Shown: positions 33,327 to 44,609 of the stretch, one piece after another
Layout: each line of letters opens with the position of its first letter
Position numbering within the stretch: position 1 is the stretch's first letter
Source: Batkoa obscura
Taxonomy: Eukaryota > Entomophthoromycota > Entomophthoromycetes > Entomophthorales > Batkoaceae
Direction: 5' to 3'
Length of the DNA: 53,402 nucleotides
Assembly: GCA_030770535.1 (NCBI GenBank)
Contig: JASVEC010000110.1
Location: 1-53,402, forward strand
Translations under genes and position numbers: made by a program
The notes under the pieces: generated by a model
What the model was told of the DNA's origin: nothing
What the model saw: only the letters and a program-made list of their open reading frames with translations
Databases searched by the model: none

Positions 33327-33428
33327 AATAGGGATGTATTTTTTTGCTTAACAATTTTACTAACAATTTTTTACTCAAATAGCACTTGAAAATGAAAAAA
33401 GTGATGAAGCCAAAAAACGCTCCTAATG
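33327..33428 (+). mobile_element. MITE copy 17, back to back with copy 16
   Basis: AGGGATGTATTTTTTTGC, TTTTACTAACAATTTTTTAC, GATGAAGCCAAAAAACGC, end TCCTAATG. With copy 16 it forms an inverted pair of about 210 bp. Confidence 0.88.
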
Positions 33429-33762
33429 TTATGTGGTATTTGTAAAATTAATCAAAGTTTTATACCTAAGTTCTTCATCTAGCATATTAGTATTTAACTG
33501 AAATGTTTTCTATTTAAATGATGTACCGTACAGCTCAAACTAAAAGGAAAAAAACAAGGGATACTTTGGTTATAATTGGCTATTAGAGCATTATAATATG
33601 TCTGACTAAGTTCAAGTCTGAAGTATTCTCTTCAAATTTAATTAAAGATGAATGGACATTTTCATTTTGTATTTGCTGAATTTATTTATAAAGTTTTTCT
33701 TTTTTCTTTTTTCTTATCAAATACAAAATATCAGAAATAGAACTGATAAAAATGATCCTTGT

Positions 33763-33864
33763 ATATTGGGGTATTTTTAGTTTCATCTTTTTTATCTTTT
33801 AAGCCCTATTTAAGCAGAAAAATTGTTAGTAAATCCTTAAATCTAGAAATACACCTCTATATAC
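33763..33864 (-). mobile_element. MITE copy 18 (diverged)
   Basis: ATATTGGGGTATTTTTAG, CTTTTAAGCCCTATTTAAGC, TTGTTAGTAAATCC, end ACACCTCTATAT. Confidence 0.8.
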
Positions 33865-34053
33865 ATTTCAAATTATTCATATAATATTTTTTTAATAAAA
33901 TTAGTAATAGAAATATATAATAGAGATAAGTTCCAACCTTTAAACATTTCAATTAAATTTTGTTAGCTTTTTTATCAAAAATAAAATCAATATGAAATTT
34001 TGTTAAATTCAAATTCAAAATCATTTCAACTTATTAAAAAGTATGAATTTTAG

Positions 34054-34157
34054 ATATGAGGGTGTGTTTTTTGGCTTCATTACTTTTTCCATTTTTTAAG
34101 CGCTATTTGAGCAGAAAGATTATTAGTAAAATTAAATATAAAAATACATCCCCATAT
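34054..34157 (-). mobile_element. MITE copy 19
   Basis: ATATGAGGGTGTGTTTTTTGG, TTAAGCGCTATTTGAGCAG, end ACATCCCCATAT. Confidence 0.92.
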
Positions 34158-35429
34158 CTTTGTTTTATTTTTGTCTTAAAAAAGCAAAAGTTTTAAAATT
34201 ATAAAATTTGCTTTAATTATTTATTTAACTAAATAGTGATAAATTAAACAATTCTACAATAAATAATAGTTTTTTGATATATTATATTAGTTACTAATTT
34301 ATGAAGATTTTAATAATAACATTTTTGTTTACTTCTATTTTTTATTAAAGCATTATCATTAAATTAATAAATAAGATTATAATTTTTTATGCATTATTTT
34401 AAATTATAAAATAATTCTATAAATTATTAGTTGTTGATAATCAATTAAGTTTCATAAAGTATGAGTTAGCTCAAAAGCTTGGTTTAAATTCTATCTAACT
34501 TCTTTTTTACAAAAATTGCAAATCAAGCATCAAGTAGTGTAGAAATACTTGCTTTTTGCTTGATTTTAGAATAACTTATTCAAAAGTTTTTTATTCAGTT
34601 TTGCTTAACAACTTTTTAAAAATTTATGCTATAGAAAATGTATAAAAAAGAATTAGTATTTTATTTTTGATTTCAATTTAGCTTTTAAAATTGCCCATAT
34701 TTCTAAAAATTTAATAAGCTACTAACAAATAAGTTGCCAAATTATAATTCAATTCCAAAATAACACAGAGCTAGGTGTTAAGATTTTCGGAATGGTTTTT
34801 AATTTAGTCAATCGAACAAGAACATTCAGATAAAAAATTAAATAAAAGCTCTAAAGTTGAAACTAAATAGCTTAGCCTATCAACTAATTGAGATATATAT
34901 GTGTCATTATGTATGTCCAAGAAACCATACAAAGACATATATGCTATTTTTACCTATAGTCTATGTACTTTCATACAAAAAAAGGGAACATTTTTGTTAC
35001 AAAAATTTTACCGTTTGCTTGAAAAATAGTTTATGCAGTTCCACATAAACTAAACCCAATTTTTTTATATCTATAAGAATATGCAAATTTTTTTTCAGGC
35101 AAATGGTAAAACTTTTATTACAAAATGTCCACTTTTTTTTGTAAAAGTACGTAAACTATAAGTGAGAATAGTGTATATACGTCCTGGAAAAAACTACTTA
35201 TGACTTGGTGGATATTACATGCTTAGTTGCTTATACTTCAAGACGCTTATTACAGAGTATAAAAATAAAATATTTTATATTATTACTGTACAATATTACA
35301 ATGTCCTAATGCATTTAATAAAATAAAATATTGTTTTATATTTAGCTATAGTTAAAGTGGTAATTTTTGAACTTTTTTTTCTAAAAGTTTTGCAGATTTA
35401 TTACCAATATTTCCCACATATTGTTCATG
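34158..35429. other. Intergenic, very AT-rich
   Basis: 1.27 kb with no coding or RNA signal. Open frames here (for example 34857-35048) lack coding character. Confidence 0.5.
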
Positions 35430-35538
35430 ATATGGGGATGTATTTTTTTGTTTAAGAATTTTACTAACAGTCTTTCCACTCAAATAGTACTTAAAAAATG
35501 GGAAAGTAAAATTTAAACATAAAAATACATCTTCATAT
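35430..35538. mobile_element. MITE copy 20, fold-back form
   Basis: The left three quarters are near consensus (ATATGGGGATGTATTTTT ... GTACTTAAAAAATGGG), but the right end is GTAAAATTTAAACATAAAAA followed by CATCTTCATAT, that is, the inverse of the left end rather than the usual GACTTCA end. Confidence 0.85.
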
Positions 35539-35833
35539 ATATAATTTCTCAAGCTACTGCTCAAGATATATAATACATTTCAAAAAGAATTGGTGATAAT
35601 CTGGAATGCATTTTTGGGTTGAAGTTCTGGCGGTTAATAGGCTACTTAAGAAAGTATTTAGATTGTAATTATAATTCAATGTTTTAAACCTTGATAAAAT
35701 ATTCCTATTTTTAATGCATAAGCTAGGAAGAATCCTTTTTTTGTAGTTTATTAAAGAATTAGCAAATTATTACCAAATAACTTAAAATCATATATAATAA
35801 AGCAAGTAGTATCCAAAGCTTGATGTCTTTAAA

Positions 35834-36581
35834 ATGTCAAGTCAAGAAAGTTTAATATTAAATTTAAGTAGATTTTCGCATACTTTGGATGAAAATCTCA
35901 TAACTTCAATAAAGAAAGATCACAATTTAATAAAATATTTATTTGAAGAGTTTCTAAAGCTGTCTTTGGAATGTCATAAAATAAAGTTGAGCAACGAAAT
36001 AATACGCCAAAGTAATTTTTATGTAGACAAAAACATCAATAACTAATGTGATCTTTTAGTTTCGGTTCATAACATTGCTGAGGAATTAACAGTATATCCA
36101 GTAATAAAAGATAAACTTGGGGAATACACATATATTCAGAATTTAAATGAGCACCGCAATCTGGAAAAGGAGCTTCGCAAGCTACCAAATTATTACTCTG
36201 AAGTTGGTTCTGAAGGATTCTATAAGATTCTTATAACAATTGTCGAGGTAAAGGTTATATAAATATAAAGATTATTTAATTGTTTTTAGAGTTTCATTGC
36301 CCATTCGGAAAAAGAAGAAAAAGAAATCTTACCCAAGTTAATCGAAAAGTTGACTGATCATGAAAAAGAAGATATTACTAAATCCTTTATATATAAACGA
36401 TCGAAAGTTCCAACCAGGTAATTGATATTAGCATTTTTATTTTTATTTACTAATTATGATTAGACCTCATCCTGGAGTAGCTATTAAATTCCCATACAAA
36501 AGCATTATCGCCACTCTTCAAGCGCCATTGGATAAATTCATGGATATATTCACAAGGGATTTTCCTATTGTTAGTCATTGA
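35834..36581 (+). CDS. Hemerythrin-domain (HHE) protein, four exons
   Basis: join(35834..36011,36060..36247,36290..36417,36464..36581), 203 aa; introns of 48, 42 and 46 bp, all GT-AG and phase-consistent. Hemerythrin-like domains form a four-helix bundle binding a non-haem di-iron centre. Candidate ligands are visible: H30 in IKKDHN, H63 and E67 in SVHNIAEE, H91 in NEHRNLEKEL, and H127 and E131 in AHSEKEEKE, matching the HxxxE spacing of the family. The C-terminus has TRPHPGVAIKFP and a short APLDKFMD helix, as in cytosolic fungal members, which are thought to sense or store oxygen, iron or nitric oxide. No signal peptide. The in-frame TAA a short-exon reading would meet at 36044 lies inside intron 1. 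Confidence 0.88.
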
Positions 36582-38028
36582 ACTTCACCTATTATACTCT
36601 ATGCTTTATAAAATAGCTTAATTATATATATTATATTTTAGATTGGTATTTTTGTTTTACTGTTTTGTAGTTTATTAAATATATTTTACTAGTATTTATA
36701 TACTCTAAGGTATTTCAAACATAAATAATTTGCGATTTGGTATTCTATTATTCAATAACGTTTAAAGCTAACAAAATAAAAAACTTAATAGATTGGACCA
36801 CTTTATTTGGATAGATATACAACTTGAGATTCAAATCAACTCAACGAAATAGATCTACGTGCAAGTTTATTCTCATGTAATTTGCTTCTACAATCTCTTC
36901 ATAACTTCCCATTAAATCTAGATATTAAATAGTCTAGTATCCCGTATGGTCTATAAATACCATTTATTTGAGAATTACTAAAAGGGCTTTTTTCCAACGA
37001 TCCTTTCAAGTTTTTTATTTTATTATAGTAAATTTTCCTAGTTTTTTATATTGACTTTATATTAATGTATACATATTCTAGGTCCTATTTGTATAATAAC
37101 TATCTGAGTAGAGATTGTATTTGAATTCTATTATGCACTGAATAATTGGGTGATTCATGAATAGAAAAGGCTATATATAATTTTAGTAAGTAATAGAGTG
37201 CTAATTGAGCTGATGAATTAGTCAATTTTAACTATAATAATTTAATGTGTTAATATTTAAGTTATCTATTGATATGAAGTAACAATATTTGTTCATAAAT
37301 TAGCAATTCAATATAAATCAAAAACTAGTTTTAGTATGAAAAAAGGGAAAACTATATAAACTAACTTTACTATAGTTATTAATTATTAATTATAACATAT
37401 GGGAGTGTTTTTTTTGACTTCATTATTTTTTCCATTTTTTAAGCGCTGTTTAAGCGGAAAATTTGTTAGTAAAACTCTTAAACATTAAAATACATCCCCA
37501 TATTATGATTCACATATATTGTTTTAGTGCTTTTTCCCATGAACATTGTATTTAATCATTTTGGAAACGTAAGAATATATTAATTTATTGTAATAAGTTC
37601 ATTTAAAAACTATATATCTTACTAAAAGATGAGCATCCCGAATGGACATATTTCTTGTTTTATATTATCTATTTTTGAAAATCAATCAATTATATCATTT
37701 TAATACTTATAATTAATTGTTTCTCATAAGCTAATTGTACAATTCGAATTTAGCAATTCTCCCAAACCTTATGACAATTTCATTTCGTATAAATAGTAAT
37801 AATCAATTAATTATATAATGATTAAAAGTGGTAATTTGATTATTGAATAGTCAGAAATAAATGAATTGTTTAATTGCTTACTAAATATAGTAAGTGAAAT
37901 AATATTTTTATATAATTAATTATTGAACAAAAAATTACTAATAATATCAAAATGTATAAAATATATAAAATATACAACTCTAAATTTAAATTTATAAAAG
38001 TTTTATTTAAAAATATTCAATAAATAGC
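36582..38028. other. Intergenic region with one MITE
   Basis: 1.45 kb, AT-rich; contains MITE copy 21. No gene is seen. Confidence 0.5.
37397..37503 (-). mobile_element. MITE copy 21
   Basis: ATATGGGAGTGTTTTTTTTG, TTAAGCGCTGTTTAAGCGG, end ACATCCCCATAT. Near consensus. Confidence 0.93.
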
Positions 38029-38532
38029 ATGAGCTACCACAGTTTGATTAATTTATTCTTAATTATATCTCTAATAAAACAAGCTATCCCATTCCCACTT
38101 GCCAACGCCAATGTAAATACTCCCTTACTAAACAACCAAAAAATAAATTTCAATCCAGTGTACTATATCCAAAGGCTAGACAAAAGAAATCAAGGATCAG
38201 AAATTTCAGTCAATAAAAATATAGCATTAAGTAATACCACGGATATCACTCCATCAACAATTAATGTACCATTGATTACAGGAATTACCCTTGGATTAAT
38301 AGTATTGGTAGTCCTTGGTTTTATGATCATATTTACCATATACAGAAGGCAATCAAGGATAAAGGAGGAAGCAGATCCTCAAAATGATGATATACCGTTG
38401 ATTCAGGAAAATAAAACAAATATGAATAGTTTTATTAATTTGTATGAAACAAAGGAAAGATATTCTACAATTTTTGGCTACTATCAAGGGGACGAGATCT
38501 CTAAGTTGGAAAAAGCACAAGTAAAAACTTAA
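38029..38532 (+). CDS. Small type I single-pass membrane protein, unknown function
   Basis: 167 aa, single exon. A signal peptide (MSYHSLINLFLIISLIKQAIPF) is followed by an Asn/Ser/Thr-rich ectodomain of about 55 residues with an LDKR site at 50-53, which looks like a Kex2-type cleavage site. Next comes a transmembrane helix (about 81-104, GITLGLIVLVVLGFMIIF) with a basic stop-transfer (YRRQSR), then a cytoplasmic tail of about 60 residues rich in Asp, Glu and Asn. The layout resembles fungal wall-stress sensors or receptor-like proteins, though the ectodomain is much shorter than in known sensors. No catalytic domain and no paralogue in the window. Confidence 0.8.
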   Translation: MSYHSLINLFLIISLIKQAIPFPLANANVNTPLLNNQKINFNPVYYIQRLDKRNQGSEISVNKNIALSNTTDITPSTINVPLITGITLGLIVLVVLGFMIIFTIYRRQSRIKEEADPQNDDIPLIQENKTNMNSFINLYETKERYSTIFGYYQGDEISKLEKAQVKT

Positions 38533-39625
38533 TTAATAATATAGTTGCTTTCTGATTAGTTTCTTTCTACTTGCTTACAATTTGACTATTTTTAAGTACT
38601 CCTAAAGCTTCTTTGGTCTTATTATAAGAATCAAGATTAAAACAAGAAAATAATAGCCAACTGTTATTCTTAGGAATAAGAGCTATTCTTTGTATTGATT
38701 TTATTGTTTAGTTGGATCTATCTACCTAATTAGTACTCACATTTCAAAATGCAAGAAATAAATTAATAATTAATCTATCCTTTCGCCCATTTATTGTATC
38801 TACTATACTATCGTTCATCTTGTATTCCTTCGTATTAAACCAGAACTAAAAAGTACTGAAAACTCCTAATAAAAACAGCTAATAAATAAATTTTCAATGG
38901 GAATGCACTATAGGCGAGGGTCTTTTTTTTGTAGCAATTTTTAGACAAGAAAAATTCCAACCAAAAAAAACACTTCCATTTTTTGGTTTTATTGTTTTTT
39001 CCATCTTTTAAGCACTATTTGAGCGAAAAAATTAGCAAAATTCTTAAACACAGAAATACATTCCCAAATAGTGATCAAATTAAAAGCCTCTTTATCTACT
39101 TTTAACAGACAATCGATATACCCAGATTTTCAACTAAAATGCTATAATAAACATTATCAAGGATTAAAATTCAATATTATTATCAGGATCAATATTAAGG
39201 CTGAATAGTCTAGCCTTAGACTAGGCTCATTTAAGGTCTTCTTATTTATTTATTTATTAGCAACTTTTTCTGAAAATTTATTCGTCATTGAAAATTTTGA
39301 AAGAAGAAAGACCCTGCTCAAAGGTCCATTTCCCCCCTCCCCCAAAAATCTTAGTAGATAGCTAAATCTGAGATTAAATTTTTTCGAAACAGATTCTCCA
39401 CTTTTTAGCCGAAAATCTGTTGACCAATAGGGATAAAAATTAACAGATTGAAGAACTAAAATGATTGGAAATAAAAAATAAAGGACAAATCAAATTGTTG
39501 AATGAAGAAAATTTCAATTTAATAATCCAAAAAACTCATATTATTTTTTTAATTACTTACTATTTAATAAAACTATTAATAATAATAATCATTTTTAATA
39601 TTATAACTGCTTACTAGTTAGAAAA
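38533..39625. other. Intergenic region with one MITE
   Basis: 1.1 kb upstream of the lipase gene. It contains MITE copy 22, and a C-run (CCCCCCTCCCCC) near 39333-39345 that stands out in this AT-rich DNA. Confidence 0.5.
38972..39070 (-). mobile_element. MITE copy 22 (left end altered)
   Basis: TTGGTTTTATTGTTTTTTCC, AAGCACTATTTGAGCG, AATTCTTAAACACAGAAATAC, end ATTCCCAAATAG. The left end is degraded. Confidence 0.8.
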
Positions 39626-40750
39626 ATGAAATTGAAATATAGAAGGATTAAACCTGCTATTTATCATTTAAACAAAATACGAAGCAATTCAACATTGTCC
39701 ACCATTGACAAGGCATATTTTACTTTATCCCCATTTTATAAAGCAAGCAGGAATCCGATAGTTCTATGTCATGGTAAGTAGGTATAAAAAATATGTTAAG
39801 TTATTAACCCAGATTTTAGGCCTATATGGTTATGATAAAATAGCATTTGAAAATTTCCCTTATTTACAAATTAATTATTGGCAAGGGATCGCAGAATCAC
39901 TAAAACAGTTAGGGAATGAAGTTATCATTGCAAAGGTACCAAGGTAATTAACAATTTGATTTAATATTACTATTATAAATAGTTTTATTTATTAATCAAG
40001 TTTAGAACGGGGAGTATTGAGGAGAGAACGAACCAATTAAATTTATTTTTAGAAAGGGTAGTGTCCGATAGAGAAGTTAATATTATTGGGCACAGTATGG
40101 GTGGGTTAGATGGTAGATATTTGATAAGTAAAGTAAAGAACAAAAAATATAAAGTATTGAGTTTGAGTACAATATCTACCCCACATTATGGATCTCAATT
40201 TATGGATTGGTGTCAAGAAAACTTAAATTTAGGGAGAAAGAAGAAAGAAAATGAAAACCCAATCTATACGGACATAAATACAAACCGGCCTTTACTTAAT
40301 AAATTACTGGTTAACCTGGATGCCCCCGCTTACTATCATTTAACTACTGATTACTGTAAAAACATTTTTAATCCTAATACCCCGAACTGTAATGATGTGA
40401 AATATTTTTCATACAACGCTTATATTGAAAAAATGAATAAATTCGCTTTACTATATTTACCATGGAGCATTATCAAAGAAAGAGCCGGAAAGAATGATGG
40501 TATAGTGGCACTCAACTCTTCAGTATGGGGTGAGCATGTAGAAACAGTGGAAGCTAGCCACTTTGACTTGGTATCAAGATATCGTTGGATTTATGCTTTT
40601 TTATCACTTTTGGGTTTCCAGGATCCAAGATATCATCATAATCCAAAACTTCCTTTGCCTAAGTCTTTGTTTTTAAACCCTAGTCCAAATTTAGACACCA
40701 TTGAGTTTTATTTGAGAATTTCTAATTTTTTGTATTCGAAAGGGTTTTAA
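39626..40750 (+). CDS. Tgl2-like triacylglycerol lipase (alpha/beta hydrolase), three exons
   Basis: join(39626..39773,39820..39943,40006..40750), 338 aa; introns of 46 and 62 bp in phases 1 and 2. It is an esterase/lipase acting on acylglycerols, closest in pattern to yeast Tgl2, a mitochondrial lipase. Landmarks: PIVLCHGLYGYD (oxyanion-hole HG, split by intron 1); the nucleophile elbow G-H-S-M-G-G with Ser121, followed by LDGRYLIS as in Tgl2-type proteins; STPHYGSQF; candidate acid Asp255 in GKNDGIVALNSS; catalytic His276 in EASHFDL. All three triad residues are present. The N-terminus (MKLKYRRIKPAIYHLNKIRSN) is basic with few acidic residues and could be a mitochondrial presequence. No secretion signal. 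Confidence 0.92.
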
Positions 40751-41453
40751 ACATTAGCTTGTTTGATATTCCCCTTTCTTTTGTTTGCTTTAGTATAAAA
40801 AGTCTACCTTTTATAATAGATTATATGTTTCTTTTACTTTTTAAATACAGTCTATTTACTGGTAGTACTAACGAAAATAAAATCTAAATCATAATAAAGC
40901 CTTATTATATCAAATTTAGTTAAAAAATATGCTGACCTATTTTTAAACTAGCATTAACTTGAGCAGCAGCATAGACCTCCGATTACCTACCATGTATGTA
41001 TGTTTTTGTATTAGTAAATGCACATCCTTAACATACCAATGCATCAACTACGAAATATGACTATATAGTAGTTAACCTATACTTATTAATTTAAAGGCAC
41101 ACAATACACCAATCGGGGAAAAATTCAATAATGGTAGAAGTCATAATTATTTTAATGGATTGAGGATTGTTTAGAGCATTAATGTAAAGTTCCAAAAACA
41201 AAACTAATAATGACCAAATGAGTAAACTCCATTTTGTTTCAACTAATAAGGTTTATATAACCAAGTTTTAAAGTTAATGAATAATTATAATCTTTATATA
41301 GTAAAAAACACTTGAAGAAATTATTAATCTATATTGGCTTAAAAGCTATTGCTTTGAGATTTACTATTGGATGTACAGAGTCACATAGCTACAATATGCT
41401 ATTTATAACTTTACGATTTAAAGAAGCCTTACTCAACATACTAGCATAAAGAA

Positions 41454-41511
41454 GGATCGCGGCCTAATAGCTAAGGGATTTGGTACGGATCAAGCGAGTC
41501 CTAGAGGAACC
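41454..41511 (+). pseudogene. Possible tRNA-Arg remnant
   Basis: GGATCGCGGCCTAATAGC, TAAGG and TACGGATCA follow the order of a eukaryotic tRNA-Arg (GCGTGGCCTAATGGATAAGG...CGGATCA), and GAGTCC could be the rest of a T arm, but the stems do not close and the 3' third is missing. Low confidence. Confidence 0.35.
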
Positions 41512-43566
41512 ATTTTCAATTCTTTTTCCATGCTACTAGAAATATGGTTTAAAAAAACTATGCACTCTGTAATATTTTAGTTGGGTTCAATCATTTTAGA
41601 AAGAATGTTAAATATTAAATTTTGATACTTGTGTTAATTGAATTCACATTTTTAAGAAGGAAGATTAAATTTCGAATTTTCTACTTCAAGAAAATACTTG
41701 AAAAATACTTGTCTAAAGAGCGTTTACCAGTTCAAAGTATCAGGCACATACTGTCTAAAAAAACAAGTAAATAACAGTTAAAAAATATTAGATTATTAGC
41801 AGTTGAAGGAATAATTCGACCAAAAAAACTTTCAGCAAGACTATTTTCCCCCTTTTGGGATAGCCCTTTATAAAAATAAAGTTTTTAGCGAATTTAGATT
41901 AATATATTACATAATATAAGTGAATGGACTATTATAAGCTGGAAAACTAAAATTATAGCTTTTTACAAATTTACAAAGTATTTCTAAGATTCTGGGCTGA
42001 TTCTCTGGTATGTTATGCTATCCATCCTTTCAGGTATACTTTATTAAATTCTACAAAAATAATTCGGTCCAATTCTGAATTTGTAAAATGGACGCAGTTC
42101 TCTAATATATATAGACTATTATTAATAAAATTAATTGTTTTAATAACGGCATTCAAATTTGAATTTTTTTAAAATCGCCAATTTACAGAATTAAGTTTTT
42201 GTCAAATTTAGTCTAAATAATAATTTTTAAAACAGTTTACCGCAATTCATAAAAGTTGAATAATTACAATATAGTGTGTGTAGTCAAAAATATATAACCT
42301 CATCATGATTTTTAGTTATAGTATAAATAGAGGACAAGCTAGAATATTTAACTAGATGACAACAACTATGATTGGTTTTAATTTTATAAAAAAAGCCAGA
42401 CTTAATATAAATGCCCATAATTGTTCTGGAAATGTTCAATATAGTAAACTTCTCATTTTAGAGAGCTTTTGTTTAATAATAAGGTCTTAGTGTTGTTTAT
42501 GTAGTTTTAAAAATGAGGTTGAAGTTTCTTCTTTATTGAATTAATGGTAAGTCAAGGTTAATTTATTATGATTCAAATAAGATCGATCCTTTATTAACGC
42601 TTGCTTATAAAGTACTTTAACATCTCGGATTTAAATCCGATTCCTATTTTGATAATTTTTTAAAACAAATTTAATTTTTAACTTTTAATTTTTTAAAATA
42701 GCGGATTTATATTACACATAGTAGTTTACTTATTAATAATATATATTAATATCTGTTTTTAAAATTTTGGTTTTAATCTAAAGATTATTATTTTAATGAC
42801 TATATTTTATTCTTTAAAGCTAATAACACACATCCCCATTAAATCAATCTGATTGCTTCAAAGCACCGAGTAAAAACAAATTTCATTTAAATTTGTAATT
42901 TTTAGCTATTAATTTAGGTCATAAAATCATAAAATCATAATAAATAAAAATATATTAAAGTTAATCAATTTTTATTTGAGAAAATCCGCACCTCGTTTTA
43001 TATCACTCTAATTTTATTGAATTCCCCTATTTACTTTATTACCCTGTTGCGCCTAACTTATTGTATTGAAACTTGCACTAAAACTCTACTGCTTTTTTAG
43101 AATATACATAACAGTGGCTTGATACACAATAAAATGAAATGTAATACAAAGATAAAAGTAAGTTGAAGTAGCATACTATATAGATATTTCTTTGACAATA
43201 CTAAAAATTTGTTTTTGGTTTCGCGTCTGGTCCCACTCCCGCTCAGGTCTGTCTATCCAAATATAAATACTTTTTGGCTAAAGAATTTTCCTTTATTCAA
43301 ATTTAAATAGCATAAATGGATTATATATAAGAAACTTTCGATCTCTCTATAATTTATGAGAACTTACATCTTATTTTCTTTTAATTTGTAGTTAGCTCCC
43401 TTTACTGACCTTAACAAACACTATTTAGATACGTAAAGTCTAAGCGTTTTGATACAGTGTCATTTGAATCATTTTCATAAAGAAAGAGATTAGTTTATTT
43501 AATATTACACCAAAATGAAAGTTATAGAGCTTTTATAATAATAGAGTACTATTGGATATAAAATAC

Positions 43567-43672
43567 AAATGAGGATGTATTTTTTATTTGAGGATTTTAC
43601 TGATAGTCTTTGCACTCGAATAATGCTTAAGATATGGAAAAAGTGATGAAGTCAAGAAAAATATCCCTAAAC
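43567..43672 (+). mobile_element. MITE copy 23 (diverged)
   Basis: AATGAGGATGTATTTTTTATT, TTTTACTGATAGTCTTTGCAC, GATGAAGTCAAGAAAAA, end ATCCCTAAAC. It lies about 100 bp from the 3' end of the C2H2 gene. Confidence 0.85.
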
Positions 43673-43769
43673 ATTAAAGCTGAGTACTATACAAAATTTT
43701 ATTTTTTATAAAAAAAATGCAATAATTTAAATGCAATATATAATAAAAATACAGCCAAATCTAATCTGA

Positions 43770-44609
43770 TTATTCTTCGATTATAGTAGTAGGCGAATAA
43801 ATCAGATTATCCCTCATAATGATATTAGCGATTTCTCTTGACCTTTGACATCTTTTCGATTTTAAGTGGCGGTTATAAATATCCGCTCTATAAAAGCTTT
43901 TATTACAGGCATGGCAAACATAAGGGCGTTGAGAAGTATGGGTGAATAGATGTCTTTTAAGGGAATTTTTACGCGAAAACGAAGCCTTACATTCCAGACA
44001 ATTAAATCGATCATTAGGATCATGACATGATTGAATTAAAGTTTGATTTACAGCCTTTTGATAGTGGCCATTTAACAAGCTAAGTTGAATATGGCTTTGA
44101 TTTAAACTTGTTAAATTTGAGTTGGTCTCAAAATTAGGAGAACTAGTTTTTAATAAGCGAGAGTTATCATGAAATGGATTAAACATGGTCGTTTCTACCA
44201 CCGAAAAACTACGGTTCCTTCTTCCTCCTCGTTGAGTTAAAAGATTTTTATTTAAAGAAGATTCATTCATCAATGAATTGTAGGGTTTAAACGTAGATGG
44301 AATCGATATAGAATTTTGACTCGATTTAGGAGATACTGGTGAGCTTTTAGCTAAACTTATTGGGGTGTTTAAATAATATTCAGATACAGAACCACGTCTG
44401 CGCTGTGGTACTCCACTAGGGATCGTTGGTCCAACAATATCCTTTAAAGAAGGTAATTTTGTATGATAGGGTGAAGAGTATGGAGGGGTATTAGAAATAG
44501 GGGAGTTTGGTGGTAATAGGCCATTAGAAACAACGGGCAATTTCAGGTAATTGTTAGTAGCTGGTTCAGCAGATGTGTTTAAACCTAACTCTGTATTATG
44601 GAGTGACAT
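43770..44609 (-). CDS. C2H2 zinc-finger transcription factor
   Basis: 279 aa, single exon, probably nuclear. The first 200 residues are disordered and rich in Ser, Pro and Asn, with SP/TP sites (SPVSPKSS) and basic RRRGSVSEYY and GGRRNRSFSVVE segments that look like kinase targets. Two adjacent fingers lie at the C-terminus: finger 1 C204-x2-C207-x12-H220-x3-H224 (CLECKASFSRKNSLKRH), linker TSQRPY, finger 2 C232-x2-C235-x12-H248-x5-C254. The second finger has Cys instead of the last His, a C2HC form also common in fungal two-finger regulators. Two tandem fingers after a long Ser-rich region is the usual plan of fungal stress or developmental regulators (Msn2-type), but no specific orthologue can be named. 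Confidence 0.88.
   Translation of the reverse strand: MSLHNTELGLNTSAEPATNNYLKLPVVSNGLLPPNSPISNTPPYSSPYHTKLPSLKDIVGPTIPSGVPQRRRGSVSEYYLNTPISLAKSSPVSPKSSQNSISIPSTFKPYNSLMNESSLNKNLLTQRGGRRNRSFSVVETTMFNPFHDNSRLLKTSSPNFETNSNLTSLNQSHIQLSLLNGHYQKAVNQTLIQSCHDPNDRFNCLECKASFSRKNSLKRHLFTHTSQRPYVCHACNKSFYRADIYNRHLKSKRCQRSREIANIIMRDNLIYSPTTIIEE

Larger units (their letters stand above)
40751..43769. other. Long intergenic region
   Basis: 3 kb without a protein gene. It holds a possible tRNA-Arg remnant (41454-41511), MITE copy 23 at the right end and an isolated MITE-end-like ACACATCCCCAT near 42829-42840. A GC-richer patch at 43220-43255 has no recognised identity. Confidence 0.5.

Noticed and set aside
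36044-36046. In-frame stop that would make the hemerythrin gene a pseudogene
   Set aside because: It lies inside a canonical 48-bp intron (GTAATT...CTAAT...TTTTAG) whose removal restores the frame and the SVHNIAEE motif.
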